Source: JANSWY01 sp965243755 (GTDB lineage: Bacteria > Bacteroidota > Bacteroidia > Cytophagales > Cyclobacteriaceae). From it: DNA of 64,000 nucleotides. The position numbers were made by a program, and so were the translations under genes. The notes under the pieces were generated by a model. It worked only from the letters and a program-made list of their open reading frames with translations. It was not told the origin of the DNA and searched no databases. Below, one piece after another: positions 18,560 to 27,865 of this stretch (position 1 is its first letter; the number at the start of each line of letters is the position of its first letter). The stretch is from assembly GCA_965243755.1 (NCBI GenBank), contig CBDEVW010000003.1, forward strand, positions 248,001 to 312,000. The letters run 5' to 3'.

Positions 18560-18561
18560 GC

Positions 18562-18801
18562 TCAAACAAACATTATTTCGTTCACCTTGATGGTGAAGAG
18601 TTCGGAATCATTCTCAGCATCTGCACCGGTTGCTTCCACTTGCTCAAAATCGGGCAGCAGATACATGCTTTCCCGGTAGTAAGCGACGGTTTCTATAATG
18701 CTGTTGTAAGTGTGGGAATTGATCGCATAAAAATGGTCATCATCAAATCTTCTCTTGATGATGACTGCATCGGGGCTAATGTGTTTTGATAAAGCTGGCA
18801 T
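18562..18801 (-). CDS. small hypothetical protein
   Basis: 79 residues from ATG 18801. Soluble, acidic C-terminal half (EATGADAENDSELFTIKVNEIMFV) and a basic stretch VIIKRRFDDDHFYAINSHTY; no signal or membrane segment. It ends 3 bases from the barrel-protein stop on the other strand. I recognise no family. The codon pattern and in-frame AT-rich upstream region fit a real gene, but the shortness keeps certainty moderate. Confidence 0.55.
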   Translation of the reverse strand: MPALSKHISPDAVIIKRRFDDDHFYAINSHTYNSIIETVAYYRESMYLLPDFEQVEATGADAENDSELFTIKVNEIMFV

Positions 18802-18913
18802 AAGGCGTAATTGGTTTAATTATGTTGGTCCTTATAATTTAATAAAATAACCACCTCAATGCAAACGTTTGAAAAGCAAATTATGACACATTATCAATGA
18901 GCAGTACCAGCAG

Positions 18914-19477
18914 TTAGGGATGAACAACTGTCATATTCCAACCATCATCAGTTTTAGAAAACACCCTCCGAAAATGCAACCGGCTTTCATCAAATTCCAG
19001 CAATTCAATTCGTAATGGCTTGATCCTGAATCCACCCCAGGTACCGGGTCTTTTAATGTTTTGGTGATTAAACGAATTCAATGCATCTTTCAACTTATTA
19101 AAATCTTCAAGTGGTTCCCCTTGCCGACTAATGACAGAAACGATCTTTGATTGCTGATTTCTCTCACCAAAGAACTGATCGGCCTGACTAGCCGACAATC
19201 TTACCACATCTCCCTGAACCCGCACCTGCTTCTCGATATGCGGCCACCAAAAAGTGAGTGACGCTTTTGGAACCTTCTCCATTTCACGACCTTTTCTTGA
19301 GTTTAACGGGCCCGTGATCACAAAACAGTCTTCTATTAATTCTTTGAAAGAAACATATCTGGCATTGGGATAACCGTCCAAACCAATGGTTGATAAACAA
19401 CAGGCTGTAGGAATGGCAACTGGTGATATTTCTGTTTCCTGCCTTAGCCAATCAGCAAATATCTCAAGTGGATTCAT
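18914..19477 (-). CDS. pyridoxamine 5'-phosphate oxidase (PNPOx) family protein, divergent
   Basis: 187 residues, shorter than E. coli PdxH (218). The FMN-binding split-barrel features are visible: PNARYVSFKEL, NSRKGREMEKVPKASLTFWW, KQVRVQGDVVRLS, and RPGTWGGFRIKPLRIELLEF. However, the C-terminal PdxH signature (E-F/Y-W-Q-x4-R-L-H-D-R) is degenerate here (IELLEFDESRLHFRR), and the usual end WxxxRLxP is replaced by WNMTVVHP. It may be a PdxH with altered substrate contacts or a different flavin oxidoreductase of the family. It is monocistronic. Confidence 0.82.
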   Translation of the reverse strand: MNPLEIFADWLRQETEISPVAIPTACCLSTIGLDGYPNARYVSFKELIEDCFVITGPLNSRKGREMEKVPKASLTFWWPHIEKQVRVQGDVVRLSASQADQFFGERNQQSKIVSVISRQGEPLEDFNKLKDALNSFNHQNIKRPGTWGGFRIKPLRIELLEFDESRLHFRRVFSKTDDGWNMTVVHP

Positions 19478-19569
19478 GAGTGATTGTCACGAGGATACTG
19501 GAATTTAGTTTGAATATTTCAACATTATTGATTCTCTTAGGGGGTCTGAATAATTAAAATATTCTTCCA

Positions 19570-20382
19570 TTGAAAGCGCTTAGGGGTTTTATTCGTTTCA
19601 TACTGTTCTCATCGTTTTTTATCTGGGTCATTTTGCAATTGATCTCAAACGCTTACGATAAGGAGGTCATCATGGAAGAATTTGCCCAACAGGACGGCTG
19701 CCAGGAGATGACGCTCACCGATTCCATCACAAACGACCATCATCATTTTAGGACCTGGAGGTTGCAGACCCGATTCAGTGATGTTTGTACTGATTACCTG
19801 TCAATGGATCAGCTAAGTAAGCAGCAAAAATACCTTCGGGAACAAATCTATGTCACCGGAAGGACCTATAATGAATACTGGGGAAGCGTATATCGGGAAC
19901 TAGTCAATAATGACGCAATGTATGTGCAATTTCTGGCAGACTCTCTATACAACCTGGCTGTAGAAAAAGGCTTGAATGCCATTGAGACAGCCGAGCTGAT
20001 CGTGACTTTCGTTCAGGACATCCCCTACAGTTACGTCAAAGTAGACGATTGCCGTAACGAAACCAAACCATGCTATGGCAATGCAAAATTTGGCATATTG
20101 AGTCCCTATGAGTTTCTTCACACCTTAAGCGGTGATTGTGATACCAGATCTGTTTTACTTTTTGCCATGTTGTCTTACCTGGGGTATGATCCAATGGTTG
20201 TCATCAGTGAAAAATACCTGCACGCCATGCTGGCTCTGCATATTCCGGCAAGTGGTGACTATATCATCTATAAAAACAAGAAATACTATTTTTGGGAAAC
20301 TACCGCCAAAGGGTGGAAACTCGGATTTCTGCCACCATCAAATAATAATGTAAATTACTGGAAAGTAGCACTTGTACAATGA
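19570..20382 (+). CDS. membrane-anchored transglutaminase-like protein
   Basis: 270 residues. No ATG fits: an in-frame stop lies at 19555-19557 and the first internal Met falls after the membrane helix, so the TTG at 19570 is the best start. Transmembrane anchor about 7-27, then an extracytoplasmic domain. A transglutaminase/papain-like triad is visible: Cys190 in SGDCDTRSVLLFAMLSYLGY, His219 in KYLHAMLAL and Glu243 in YYFWETTA (Glu where Asp is usual). Such domains act as cysteine proteases or amide-bond enzymes on proteins or peptidoglycan peptides. It is coupled (ATGA overlap) to a DUF350 membrane protein. Confidence 0.75.
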   Translation: MKALRGFIRFILFSSFFIWVILQLISNAYDKEVIMEEFAQQDGCQEMTLTDSITNDHHHFRTWRLQTRFSDVCTDYLSMDQLSKQQKYLREQIYVTGRTYNEYWGSVYRELVNNDAMYVQFLADSLYNLAVEKGLNAIETAELIVTFVQDIPYSYVKVDDCRNETKPCYGNAKFGILSPYEFLHTLSGDCDTRSVLLFAMLSYLGYDPMVVISEKYLHAMLALHIPASGDYIIYKNKKYYFWETTAKGWKLGFLPPSNNNVNYWKVALVQ

Positions 20383-20891
20383 CCTATAACATAGCCATTC
20401 TCGGATTAATTGAAATTGTCTCTGCCATTACCATTGGCGTATTCATATTATCCCTCACTTACAAGATCCTCCAATTCGCAGGACGAAAATACTATGGAAT
20501 ACATGAAGAAAACCTCGCCTACAGTATTTTCACGGCATCCATTATGTTCTCAACAGGTTATATGGTGAGCGGCGTATTACAACCATTGTCATCTGCCTTC
20601 CGATTACTGGATCCTGAAAGTGGCCTATTGGCACTTACTTTCAAATTTATCTATCAGGGCGCTATTTACATCTCTATTGCCTATGTAGCAGCTGTCGTAA
20701 TTGGTTTACTCTCGGCATTTCTTTATGCCAAACTGACTCCAATCGATGAGTTCAAGGAAATCAAAGAAAATAATATCGGAGTAGCCATCATCATTGGAAG
20801 CATTGTGATCACGCTCACTTTACTTACCCGAAGTGGTGTAGAACTCCTGATCGAATCAATCATTCCTTATCCATCACTACCTCCAAAGTAG
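20379..20891 (+). CDS. DUF350 family membrane protein
   Basis: 170 residues with four transmembrane helices (about 5-25, 48-70, 88-115, 130-150). The DUF350 pattern occurs twice in diverged form: EENLAYSIFTASIMFSTGYMV and EIKENNIGVAIIIGSIVI, both with the conserved N-x-A/G-x-A/S core. The family is found in many bacteria near polyamine or envelope-stress genes, but its activity is not known. Here its start overlaps the stop of the transglutaminase-like gene by four bases, so the two products are likely made together at the membrane. Confidence 0.82.
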   Translation: MTYNIAILGLIEIVSAITIGVFILSLTYKILQFAGRKYYGIHEENLAYSIFTASIMFSTGYMVSGVLQPLSSAFRLLDPESGLLALTFKFIYQGAIYISIAYVAAVVIGLLSAFLYAKLTPIDEFKEIKENNIGVAIIIGSIVITLTLLTRSGVELLIESIIPYPSLPPK

Positions 20892-20892
20892 T

Positions 20893-22299
20893 CTAGCTTT
20901 CCGATGAACAGGCAAAATCGGTAGTAGGAATACTGGTCTTTTTGATTGCGTTCCATCCACCGGCAATGTCAATGACCTGGTGAAAGCCCCTTGATTTCAA
21001 AATGGAAGCTGCAATAACAGACCTGTAACCTCCCAGGCAGTGAATATGATATTCCTTTTCATGGTCGAGCTGGCCCATATTTTCATTGATGAAATCTAAT
21101 GGAAAGGTTGCGGCTCCCTTAATGTGTTCTGCGTCAAATTCACCAGGCTTCCTTACATCCAATATGTTCAGGTCCTTTTCTTCAAATTGCTTTGCAAATT
21201 CTTCAGCTGAGATGGAGACCATGTCGGCAACATCCTTACCAGCGGCTTTCCACGCTTCAAAACCGCCGGCCAGGTAACCAAGTGTATTGTCATAACCCAC
21301 TCTCGACAGGCGGGTCACCACCTCTTCTTCCCTGCCCTCGGGTGCGATAAAAATAATTGGCTGCTGTAAATCGGTGATCAAGGCGCCAACCCATGGCGCA
21401 AAATTCCCATTGATCCCGATGAAAATAGAATTTGGAATATGTCCCTGCACAAATTCTAAAGGTGATCTTGTGTCAAGCACAATGGCACCTTCATGATTAG
21501 CATATGCTTCAAATGTTTCAATATCCAATGGCACGGTCCCTCTTTCAAGGATTTGATCCAATCCTGATGCCATTGCTTTATTCATGGCCACATTTTTGGC
21601 AAAATACTGTGGTGGTGGCAGTAAACCATCTGTCACCTCGCTGATAAACTCCTCCCTGGTCATGTCTGGCCTGAGGGCATAATTGGTTTTCTTTTGATTG
21701 CCCAGAAGATCAGATGTTTCTTTACTCATATTCTTACCACAGGCGGAACCAGCACCATGAGCAGGATAGACTACAATATCATCTGAAAGTGGTAAGATCT
21801 TTTCTCTTAAGCTATCGTAAAGCATTCCAGCCAGATCCTCCTGTGTTAATTCGCCTTTCTGTGCCAGGTCAGGACGTCCCACATCACCAATAAATAACGT
21901 ATCACCGCTGAAGATGGCCTGATGTTTACCCTGCTCATCAATGAGTAAGTAGGTAACACTTTCCAGGGTGTGGCCAGGGGTATGGAGTACTTTTATGGTC
22001 AATTTTCCTACTTTAAATTCTTCACCGTCCTTTGCTTCATGGAATTTAAAATCGGCGGTTGCGCCAGGTCCATAAACAATTGTTGCCCCGGTTTTATTAC
22101 TCAGATCTACGTGACCTGAGACAAAATCAGCATGAAAATGAGTTTCGAAAATGTACTTGATTTTGGCTGCTTCCCTTTCTGCTTTCTCTAGATATGGTTG
22201 AGATTCCCTCAATGGATCAATGATCGCTGCTTCCCCTTCACTCTGAATATAGTAGGCTCCCTGCGCAAGGCAACCTGTATAGATCTGTTCTACCTTCAT
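20893..22299 (-). CDS. persulfide dioxygenase-like MBL hydrolase fused to two rhodanese domains
   Basis: 468 residues from ATG 22299 (an ATG at 22305 is also possible); longer frames add a non-family tail. Metallo-beta-lactamase domain 1-240 with THFHADF (53-59), HTPGHTLES, FSGDTLFIGDVGRPD and YPAHGAGSACG, the ETHE1/Blh pattern for a mononuclear iron dioxygenase. First rhodanese about 255-345 lacks the active Cys (FIAPEGREEE at the loop), second about 360-455 keeps it: Cys421 in HCLGGYRS. The protein probably oxidises glutathione-type or other low-molecular persulfide to sulfite, with the last domain passing sulfane sulfur. Confidence 0.9.
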   Translation of the reverse strand: MKVEQIYTGCLAQGAYYIQSEGEAAIIDPLRESQPYLEKAEREAAKIKYIFETHFHADFVSGHVDLSNKTGATIVYGPGATADFKFHEAKDGEEFKVGKLTIKVLHTPGHTLESVTYLLIDEQGKHQAIFSGDTLFIGDVGRPDLAQKGELTQEDLAGMLYDSLREKILPLSDDIVVYPAHGAGSACGKNMSKETSDLLGNQKKTNYALRPDMTREEFISEVTDGLLPPPQYFAKNVAMNKAMASGLDQILERGTVPLDIETFEAYANHEGAIVLDTRSPLEFVQGHIPNSIFIGINGNFAPWVGALITDLQQPIIFIAPEGREEEVVTRLSRVGYDNTLGYLAGGFEAWKAAGKDVADMVSISAEEFAKQFEEKDLNILDVRKPGEFDAEHIKGAATFPLDFINENMGQLDHEKEYHIHCLGGYRSVIAASILKSRGFHQVIDIAGGWNAIKKTSIPTTDFACSSES

Positions 22300-22518
22300 G
22301 CTCATTTTCGGTGTTGACGTTAATGTTGCTGCAAATCTACAAAGATTGAGCAAATGAGTCGAAATCCGGTCCATTTAATGATGAGCCGGCTACCAAAATG
22401 GTTCCTGTTTCATCCAACAGACCGTTTTGAACCATTCACCAATGTACATGAACAACACTTTCATTATATTGTGCCATCAAATTAAGCTAGGGGTAGCATT
22501 ACTTAAACTTTTATTTAC

Positions 22519-23925
22519 ATGTCAAAAAACGGATTTATTATTTTAATCACCAGTGTAGCAGCGCTAGGAGGGCTACTTTTTGGATATGACACTGGTGTGA
22601 TCAATGGAACACAGTTTTATTTTAGCAAGTATTTTGAATTAACTCCTGCATTAAAAGGCTGGGTAGTAGGAAGCGCACTTTTAGGATGCCTGGTAGGTGC
22701 AGCTGCATCGGGAATACTTACCAATAGCCTTGGTAGAAAAGTAAGTTTAATTATCGCTGCAGTACTGTTTACTATCTCAGCCTGGGGGTCTGGATTACCA
22801 CAGTTCTTCCCTCAATCAGTTTCTTTACTGGTTTTTTTTAGAATCGTAGGAGGACTGGGAATAGGCCTGGCCTCTATGGCAGCACCAACATACATTGCGG
22901 AAATTGCACCTGCTGAAAAAAGAGGTCAGCTGGTGACATTTTATCAATTTGCCATTGTAACTGGTTTCTTTGTCGTCTTTTTAGTTACTTATTCAATTGG
23001 CAATAACCTTTCCCCTGATGAAAACATTCAGGTTGGCTGGAGACACATGTTCTGGTCAGAATTAATCCCTTGTTTGTTATTCCTGGGGCTTACTTTCTTT
23101 ATTCCTAAGAGTCCACGATGGCTGGTAATGAAAGGACGCGATGAGGAAGCTAAAGCGGTTCTTGCAAGATTGCATGAGGAAGATGTTGCTCAAAGAGAAA
23201 TTAAAGAGATCAAGGAGTCTCTTAAGCATGAAGAAAACAAAACCGTAAAGTCAGTCAATTACTTTCAAAAACCCGTCATCGCCATTATTGTGATTGGGTC
23301 CGTTCTTTCTATTCTTCAACAATTCACAGGAATCAACGCGGTACTGTATTATGGAGGAGACATCTTCGAAAAAGCACTGGGATATGGTCAGGAGGATGTT
23401 TTGCAGCAGCAAATATTGCTTGGTGGAGTCAATTTCCTGTTCACCTTTGTGGCTATGTTTACCGTAGATAAGTTAGGACGTAAACCTTTAATACTTATCG
23501 GTTGTGTGGGGATGATTGCTGGCTTTACCATGCTTGGAGGATCGTTGTACACAAACAATGTTGGACTGATTTCTTTAATAGGAGTATTAGTATTTATTGG
23601 TTCGTTTGCCATGTCAATGGGTCCTGTAACCTGGGTGATGTTGTCTGAAATGTTTCCTAACAAAATTCGTGGAATTGCCATGTCGATTGCCGTAGCGATA
23701 CAATGGTTTGGAAACTACCTGGTATCCCAAATGTTCCCAATAGTTGCAGAAAGCGAAGCAAATATTAATGGGGTTTGGAATAAATCGCTACCCTATGTCA
23801 TATTCAGCGCTTTTATGATTGGGTTATTTTTCTTTGCTAAAAAATATCTGATTGAAACCAAAGGCCGATCTCTGGAGGAACTGGAAGGCATGTGGGCTGA
23901 GAAATATGGAGAGATCAAAGATTAG
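22519..23925 (+). CDS. sugar porter family MFS transporter
   Basis: 468 residues, twelve transmembrane helices. All sugar-porter marks are present: GGLLFGYDTGVINGTQ at the first helix, NSLGRK and KLGRK loop motifs, PKSPRWLVMKGR after helix 6, QQFTGINAVLYYGGDIF in helix 7, and ETKGRSLEELE at the C terminus. It should bring a monosaccharide (xylose, glucose, fructose or similar) across the inner membrane with protons; the exact sugar cannot be read from sequence. The downstream GNAT gene starts within its last 20 bases, so they share a transcript. Confidence 0.92.
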   Translation: MSKNGFIILITSVAALGGLLFGYDTGVINGTQFYFSKYFELTPALKGWVVGSALLGCLVGAAASGILTNSLGRKVSLIIAAVLFTISAWGSGLPQFFPQSVSLLVFFRIVGGLGIGLASMAAPTYIAEIAPAEKRGQLVTFYQFAIVTGFFVVFLVTYSIGNNLSPDENIQVGWRHMFWSELIPCLLFLGLTFFIPKSPRWLVMKGRDEEAKAVLARLHEEDVAQREIKEIKESLKHEENKTVKSVNYFQKPVIAIIVIGSVLSILQQFTGINAVLYYGGDIFEKALGYGQEDVLQQQILLGGVNFLFTFVAMFTVDKLGRKPLILIGCVGMIAGFTMLGGSLYTNNVGLISLIGVLVFIGSFAMSMGPVTWVMLSEMFPNKIRGIAMSIAVAIQWFGNYLVSQMFPIVAESEANINGVWNKSLPYVIFSAFMIGLFFFAKKYLIETKGRSLEELEGMWAEKYGEIKD

Positions 23926-24406
23926 TTCGATCAAAATCAGAACTGCCAATCTTAATGACCTGGATGCAATCGAAGCGCTGGAAAATGAATGTTTTCTTCC
24001 TTCCGAAGCTGCATCCAGGTCAAATCTTAAAAAGAGAATAGCATCTTACCCTCAAGGATTCCTGGTGGCTATCATTGATCAGGAAATTGTGGGGTTGCTC
24101 AATTGTGGGTGCACACACAAAGAAGACATTTCCGATGAGGCCCTCAAGTCGATGATCGGTCATGATCCTGAGGGAGCACACCTGGTCATTTTTGGACTGG
24201 CTGTTACTCAATCTCATCGGGGAAAAGGAATTGCCTATTCCCTACTCGACCACCTCAAACAAAGCTTTTCTTCAAAAGAAAGTATACTTTTGCTGTGTAA
24301 AGAGCACCTGGTGCCTTATTACGAGAAATATGGCTTCATCAATAAAGGCCTTTCTGAGTCTACTCATGGTGGATTTTCATGGTTTCAGATGAAATTCATC
24401 TTGTGA
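23906..24406 (+). CDS. GNAT family N-acetyltransferase
   Basis: 166 residues from ATG 23906. GNAT fold with acetyl-CoA loop VTQSHRGKGIAYSLL (Q/R-x-x-G-x-G/A) and the late motif VPYYEKYGFINKGLSESTHGG, which is typical of AANAT-like members. An N-terminal segment KIRTANLNDLDAIEALENECF supports the start. It acetylates a primary amine of unknown identity. The start lies inside the end of the sugar-porter gene; co-occurrence with a sugar transporter may be incidental. Confidence 0.88.
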   Translation: MERSKISSIKIRTANLNDLDAIEALENECFLPSEAASRSNLKKRIASYPQGFLVAIIDQEIVGLLNCGCTHKEDISDEALKSMIGHDPEGAHLVIFGLAVTQSHRGKGIAYSLLDHLKQSFSSKESILLLCKEHLVPYYEKYGFINKGLSESTHGGFSWFQMKFIL

Positions 24407-24465
24407 TTTGAAGCATTTCCCGTATATTTTAGATTCGGAATTTCCGAAATCACCAATTATAATTG

Positions 24466-27354
24466 ATGCGGCAAGTATTTACCTACATATGGTTGGCATG
24501 TAGTTTATTCGCATTTGGAAAGCTACAAGCCCAAAATACGCTCATAGACAGCCTGGAAAAAAGACTGGAGAACTATCCTGTGGTCGATCATTTAAAAATC
24601 GACCTCATGAATGACCTGGCTTTTGAATACATCAAATCAAACCCGGAGAAAGGCATAGACCTATTGAGTCAGGTATTGTGGCAGGCGGATTCTCTAAAAT
24701 ACACGAAGGGACTTTTCCGTGCTACTATCCACAAAGGCAGTAGCTTCTGGATCAGCGGACTATATGATGATGCACTCCGGTATTACCTCAAAGCATCCAC
24801 TATGAAGGTTGATGACGAAAAGGGTTATGAATTTCTGTACAACAACATCGCCGAAACTTATAAAAAGAAAAACCAGGTAGATTCTGCCATCACCTATCTA
24901 AAAAAAGCCTGGAGCATCGCTGAAAACAGATCAGGTGAAGACATACCCCCCCTACTTGCTTCCAATATCGCAGAAGTGTTCTTCGCGTTGGAAGCTTATG
25001 ATTCTGCCACTTACTATTACAACCTGTGTCTCAAGTTTTCCGAAAGAGATCAGTATGACAGAGGCAAGTCTTACGCACTTTCCGGTCTTGGTGATATTGC
25101 TTATGTGAAAGGGCAGACAGCCAGGGCATGGGCCTATCAAAATGATGCCTTTAAAATCAGAGACAGGATTAAGGACCAGCGTGGACTGATCAAGTCCCAT
25201 CTTACTTTCGGTCAGTATTACCAGGATGATTCCGATTACCAAAAGGCTATCCGTCAATATAATATCGCGGATAGCATCGCTATAAAAAATGCCTTCTTCG
25301 ACCAGGTCTATACCATTTATCTGAAAAAATATGAACTGTACAAAGCAATGGACAACTTTCAGATGGCAAGCCTGTACCTCCAAAAGTACCATATGCTGAA
25401 AGACAGCCTGGATCAACAAAATTTCTTAAGCAGAATCAGTACGATTAAAAACTCTCTGAACAGGGAGATCCATGAAGCCGAGAACAGTTTACTTCGGGCT
25501 CAGCAATTGGAGAATCAACGTTCTATTAGGATTCAGATCATAGTCATCCTGGCCATTTCTGCCGTGATCATTGTGCTGATTTTCTACATTTTCAGGAACT
25601 ACCGGAAGCTGCATGAATCCCGTACCGACCGGGAAAAGCTCGAACAACTCAATAAACTGATTCTGAAGAAAAACGATGAAATAGAAGCCATCAACAAGCG
25701 ACTCGACAGCAAGCTGGATAACACCAAGAAAATGTTGGCTGAAGGGCAACAGATCACTAAGCTGGGCAGCTGGGAATATGAATTTGAAAGTGGTGAAATG
25801 CACTGGACTGATGAAACTTATCGTCAGCTGGGCCTTGAGCCTGGAAGTGTAAACCCAAGCGTTGAGACGTTTGAAAGGTACACATCGCCGGAAAGTGCGC
25901 TGGAGATAAAGGAGATGATCCGCAAGGTGATCAAAACCAAAGAACAACATGAGACCCAGGCAGAAATCATAGCCGCCAATGGAGAGAGACGAGTGGTTGC
26001 CCTAAAAGTTTTTCCTGAAATTCACGATAACTGGATCACCCGATTGTACGGCACCAACCTGGATATCACTGAGCTGATTGCCCAGGAAGATCAGCAGAAA
26101 ATGATCATTCAATCACTCCTGAACCTTTCACACAATGCCAACCTTAAAAACATCCGGTTCGACAAATTTCTGGAAGATGTACTGATCACTGCTTCTGAGA
26201 CCCTTGAAGTCAGTCGTGTAAGCTTCTGGCAGTTTGATCATAACATGGAACTCCTGATATGTACCGCACTGTATGATGCGAGGGATAAAAGTTTCAGCTC
26301 AGGACAAACACTGCTTGGTTCTGATTTCCCGGAATATTTCCGAACGCTGACCAAACAACGAACTATCAACATTGATGATGTGATGCAGCATGAAACTACC
26401 CAGGAGTTTAAAAACTACATGGTAGATAAGCGGATCTGTAGTCAACTGGATGTTCAGATCAATAATGACGGTAAATTACTGGGGGTTTTAAGCTTTGCCA
26501 ATTGCGATGTGGTGAGGAAATGGACTTACAGTGACCAGAGGTATGCCGGGTCCATCTCTGACATCATCAGCACCGCATATAGCAATTATCAGAACAAAAA
26601 ACTTGAAAAGGAGAAAACAAGACTTATAGAGAAACTGGTAAGGAAAAACAAAAACCTGAGTGAGTTTGCCTATGTGATTTCTCATAACCTTCGAGAACCG
26701 GTAGCTCAGATCATGGGACTTACGCAAGTTTATAATTCTCCGGAGACCATTGAGATAAGGGAGGAAATATTTGACAGAATCGTAAAAGCGACCGGAAAAC
26801 TGGATCAGGTGATTAAAGACCTGAGTGCATTGCTGACAGAAGATGAAGATGATAATTTCACTATTGAAAAGATCAAACTGGATGATATCATTAAATTAAT
26901 AGAACTCAATCTTAACAAGGAAATAAAAGCAGCGTCCCCGGTCATTTCGAAAAGATTCGCATTGGATTATCAAATCCTTTCCAATAAATCGTTCATTTCC
27001 AACATTTTGTATCACCTGATCTCGAATAGCATCAAATTCAGGGACCCATCCAGAGAGTTGTCAATAGGAATTGAAGCAGAAAACATCGATGGTTATCACC
27101 AAATTACAGTGATTGATAATGGTACAGGTATCGACCTGGATCGGCATCAGGAAAAGCTATTCAAAATGTACCAGAAGTTTCACGGTGCTGAATCTGGCAA
27201 AGGCCTTGGCCTGTACATTGTAAAGAATCAGGTGGAATTACTATCGGGAAAAATTTCTGTGGTAAGTCAACCCGGAAGAGGGACAAAATTCACCATTAAA
27301 TTACCCATCGATCAGGTAAAAGAAGAATCAAAAACTGCTGAGTTAATCAAGTAG
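24466..27354 (+). CDS. TPR-PAS-GAF sensor histidine kinase
   Basis: 962 residues from ATG 24466 (a TTG one codon earlier is less likely). Signal peptide 1-23; TPR-like repeats about 40-320; transmembrane helix 354-377; coiled coil 380-425; PAS about 428-540 (GSWEYEFESGEMHWTDETYRQL split over 434-455); GAF about 562-710; HisKA-like helix with His740 (ISHNLREPVAQ); ATPase about 838-948 with N box at Asn854, DNGTGID 884-890 and GKGLGLYIVK 911-920. The extracytoplasmic TPR and two cytoplasmic small-molecule domains suggest dual sensing. A lone receiver protein lies convergently 10 bases away and is a plausible partner. Confidence 0.92.
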   Translation: MRQVFTYIWLACSLFAFGKLQAQNTLIDSLEKRLENYPVVDHLKIDLMNDLAFEYIKSNPEKGIDLLSQVLWQADSLKYTKGLFRATIHKGSSFWISGLYDDALRYYLKASTMKVDDEKGYEFLYNNIAETYKKKNQVDSAITYLKKAWSIAENRSGEDIPPLLASNIAEVFFALEAYDSATYYYNLCLKFSERDQYDRGKSYALSGLGDIAYVKGQTARAWAYQNDAFKIRDRIKDQRGLIKSHLTFGQYYQDDSDYQKAIRQYNIADSIAIKNAFFDQVYTIYLKKYELYKAMDNFQMASLYLQKYHMLKDSLDQQNFLSRISTIKNSLNREIHEAENSLLRAQQLENQRSIRIQIIVILAISAVIIVLIFYIFRNYRKLHESRTDREKLEQLNKLILKKNDEIEAINKRLDSKLDNTKKMLAEGQQITKLGSWEYEFESGEMHWTDETYRQLGLEPGSVNPSVETFERYTSPESALEIKEMIRKVIKTKEQHETQAEIIAANGERRVVALKVFPEIHDNWITRLYGTNLDITELIAQEDQQKMIIQSLLNLSHNANLKNIRFDKFLEDVLITASETLEVSRVSFWQFDHNMELLICTALYDARDKSFSSGQTLLGSDFPEYFRTLTKQRTINIDDVMQHETTQEFKNYMVDKRICSQLDVQINNDGKLLGVLSFANCDVVRKWTYSDQRYAGSISDIISTAYSNYQNKKLEKEKTRLIEKLVRKNKNLSEFAYVISHNLREPVAQIMGLTQVYNSPETIEIREEIFDRIVKATGKLDQVIKDLSALLTEDEDDNFTIEKIKLDDIIKLIELNLNKEIKAASPVISKRFALDYQILSNKSFISNILYHLISNSIKFRDPSRELSIGIEAENIDGYHQITVIDNGTGIDLDRHQEKLFKMYQKFHGAESGKGLGLYIVKNQVELLSGKISVVSQPGRGTKFTIKLPIDQVKEESKTAELIK

Positions 27355-27363
27355 CTGATGCTA

Positions 27364-27756
27364 TCAAAAGTGATCGTTCACTATTTCATCCAGCATTTCT
27401 ACTGTCAGTGGTTTGGAGCGAAAACCTGAAATATGATCGGTCTTTGCTGCTCTCTCCTGATCATTAGGATTGATGGAGGAAGTCAACATAATGATCTTTG
27501 TATTTGAGTTACTGGCGATCTTTGCATATTCGTCCACAAACTCCCAACCATTCATTAACGGCATATTGATGTCTAAAAATACCAGGTCCGGTGAATCGCC
27601 ATTTTTCTGTTGTTCGGAGATATAATCCAGTGCGTCTTTTGCTTTCTGATAAGCTACTACTTCACTTGCCAACTTTGACTGTCTGATTACGATCTGATTG
27701 AGGAAATTGGAAGCCTCTTCATCATCTACCAATACTATTTTATTCAATTTCTTCAA
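27364..27756 (-). CDS. single-domain response regulator (CheY-like)
   Basis: 130 residues, one receiver domain and no output domain. Acidic pocket VLVDDEE near the N terminus, phospho-acceptor Asp in FLDINMPLMNG, switch Thr/Ser in IIMLTSS and Lys in FRSKPL. Such proteins pass phosphoryl groups to another protein or bind a target directly. It is convergent with, and 10 bases from, the TPR-PAS-GAF histidine kinase, a common pairing in Bacteroidota where the kinase lacks its own receiver. Expression would need its own promoter upstream of 27756. Confidence 0.93.
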   Translation of the reverse strand: MKKLNKIVLVDDEEASNFLNQIVIRQSKLASEVVAYQKAKDALDYISEQQKNGDSPDLVFLDINMPLMNGWEFVDEYAKIASNSNTKIIMLTSSINPNDQERAAKTDHISGFRSKPLTVEMLDEIVNDHF

Positions 27757-27865
27757 TTATATAGGTGTCAAAAATAGTTTTTATGTACCCGTTTGCTGGT
27801 TGAGTCTGCAAGTATACAATCTTCCGATCTAAAATACCATTTTTACAGCATGAGATAAGATGTAC

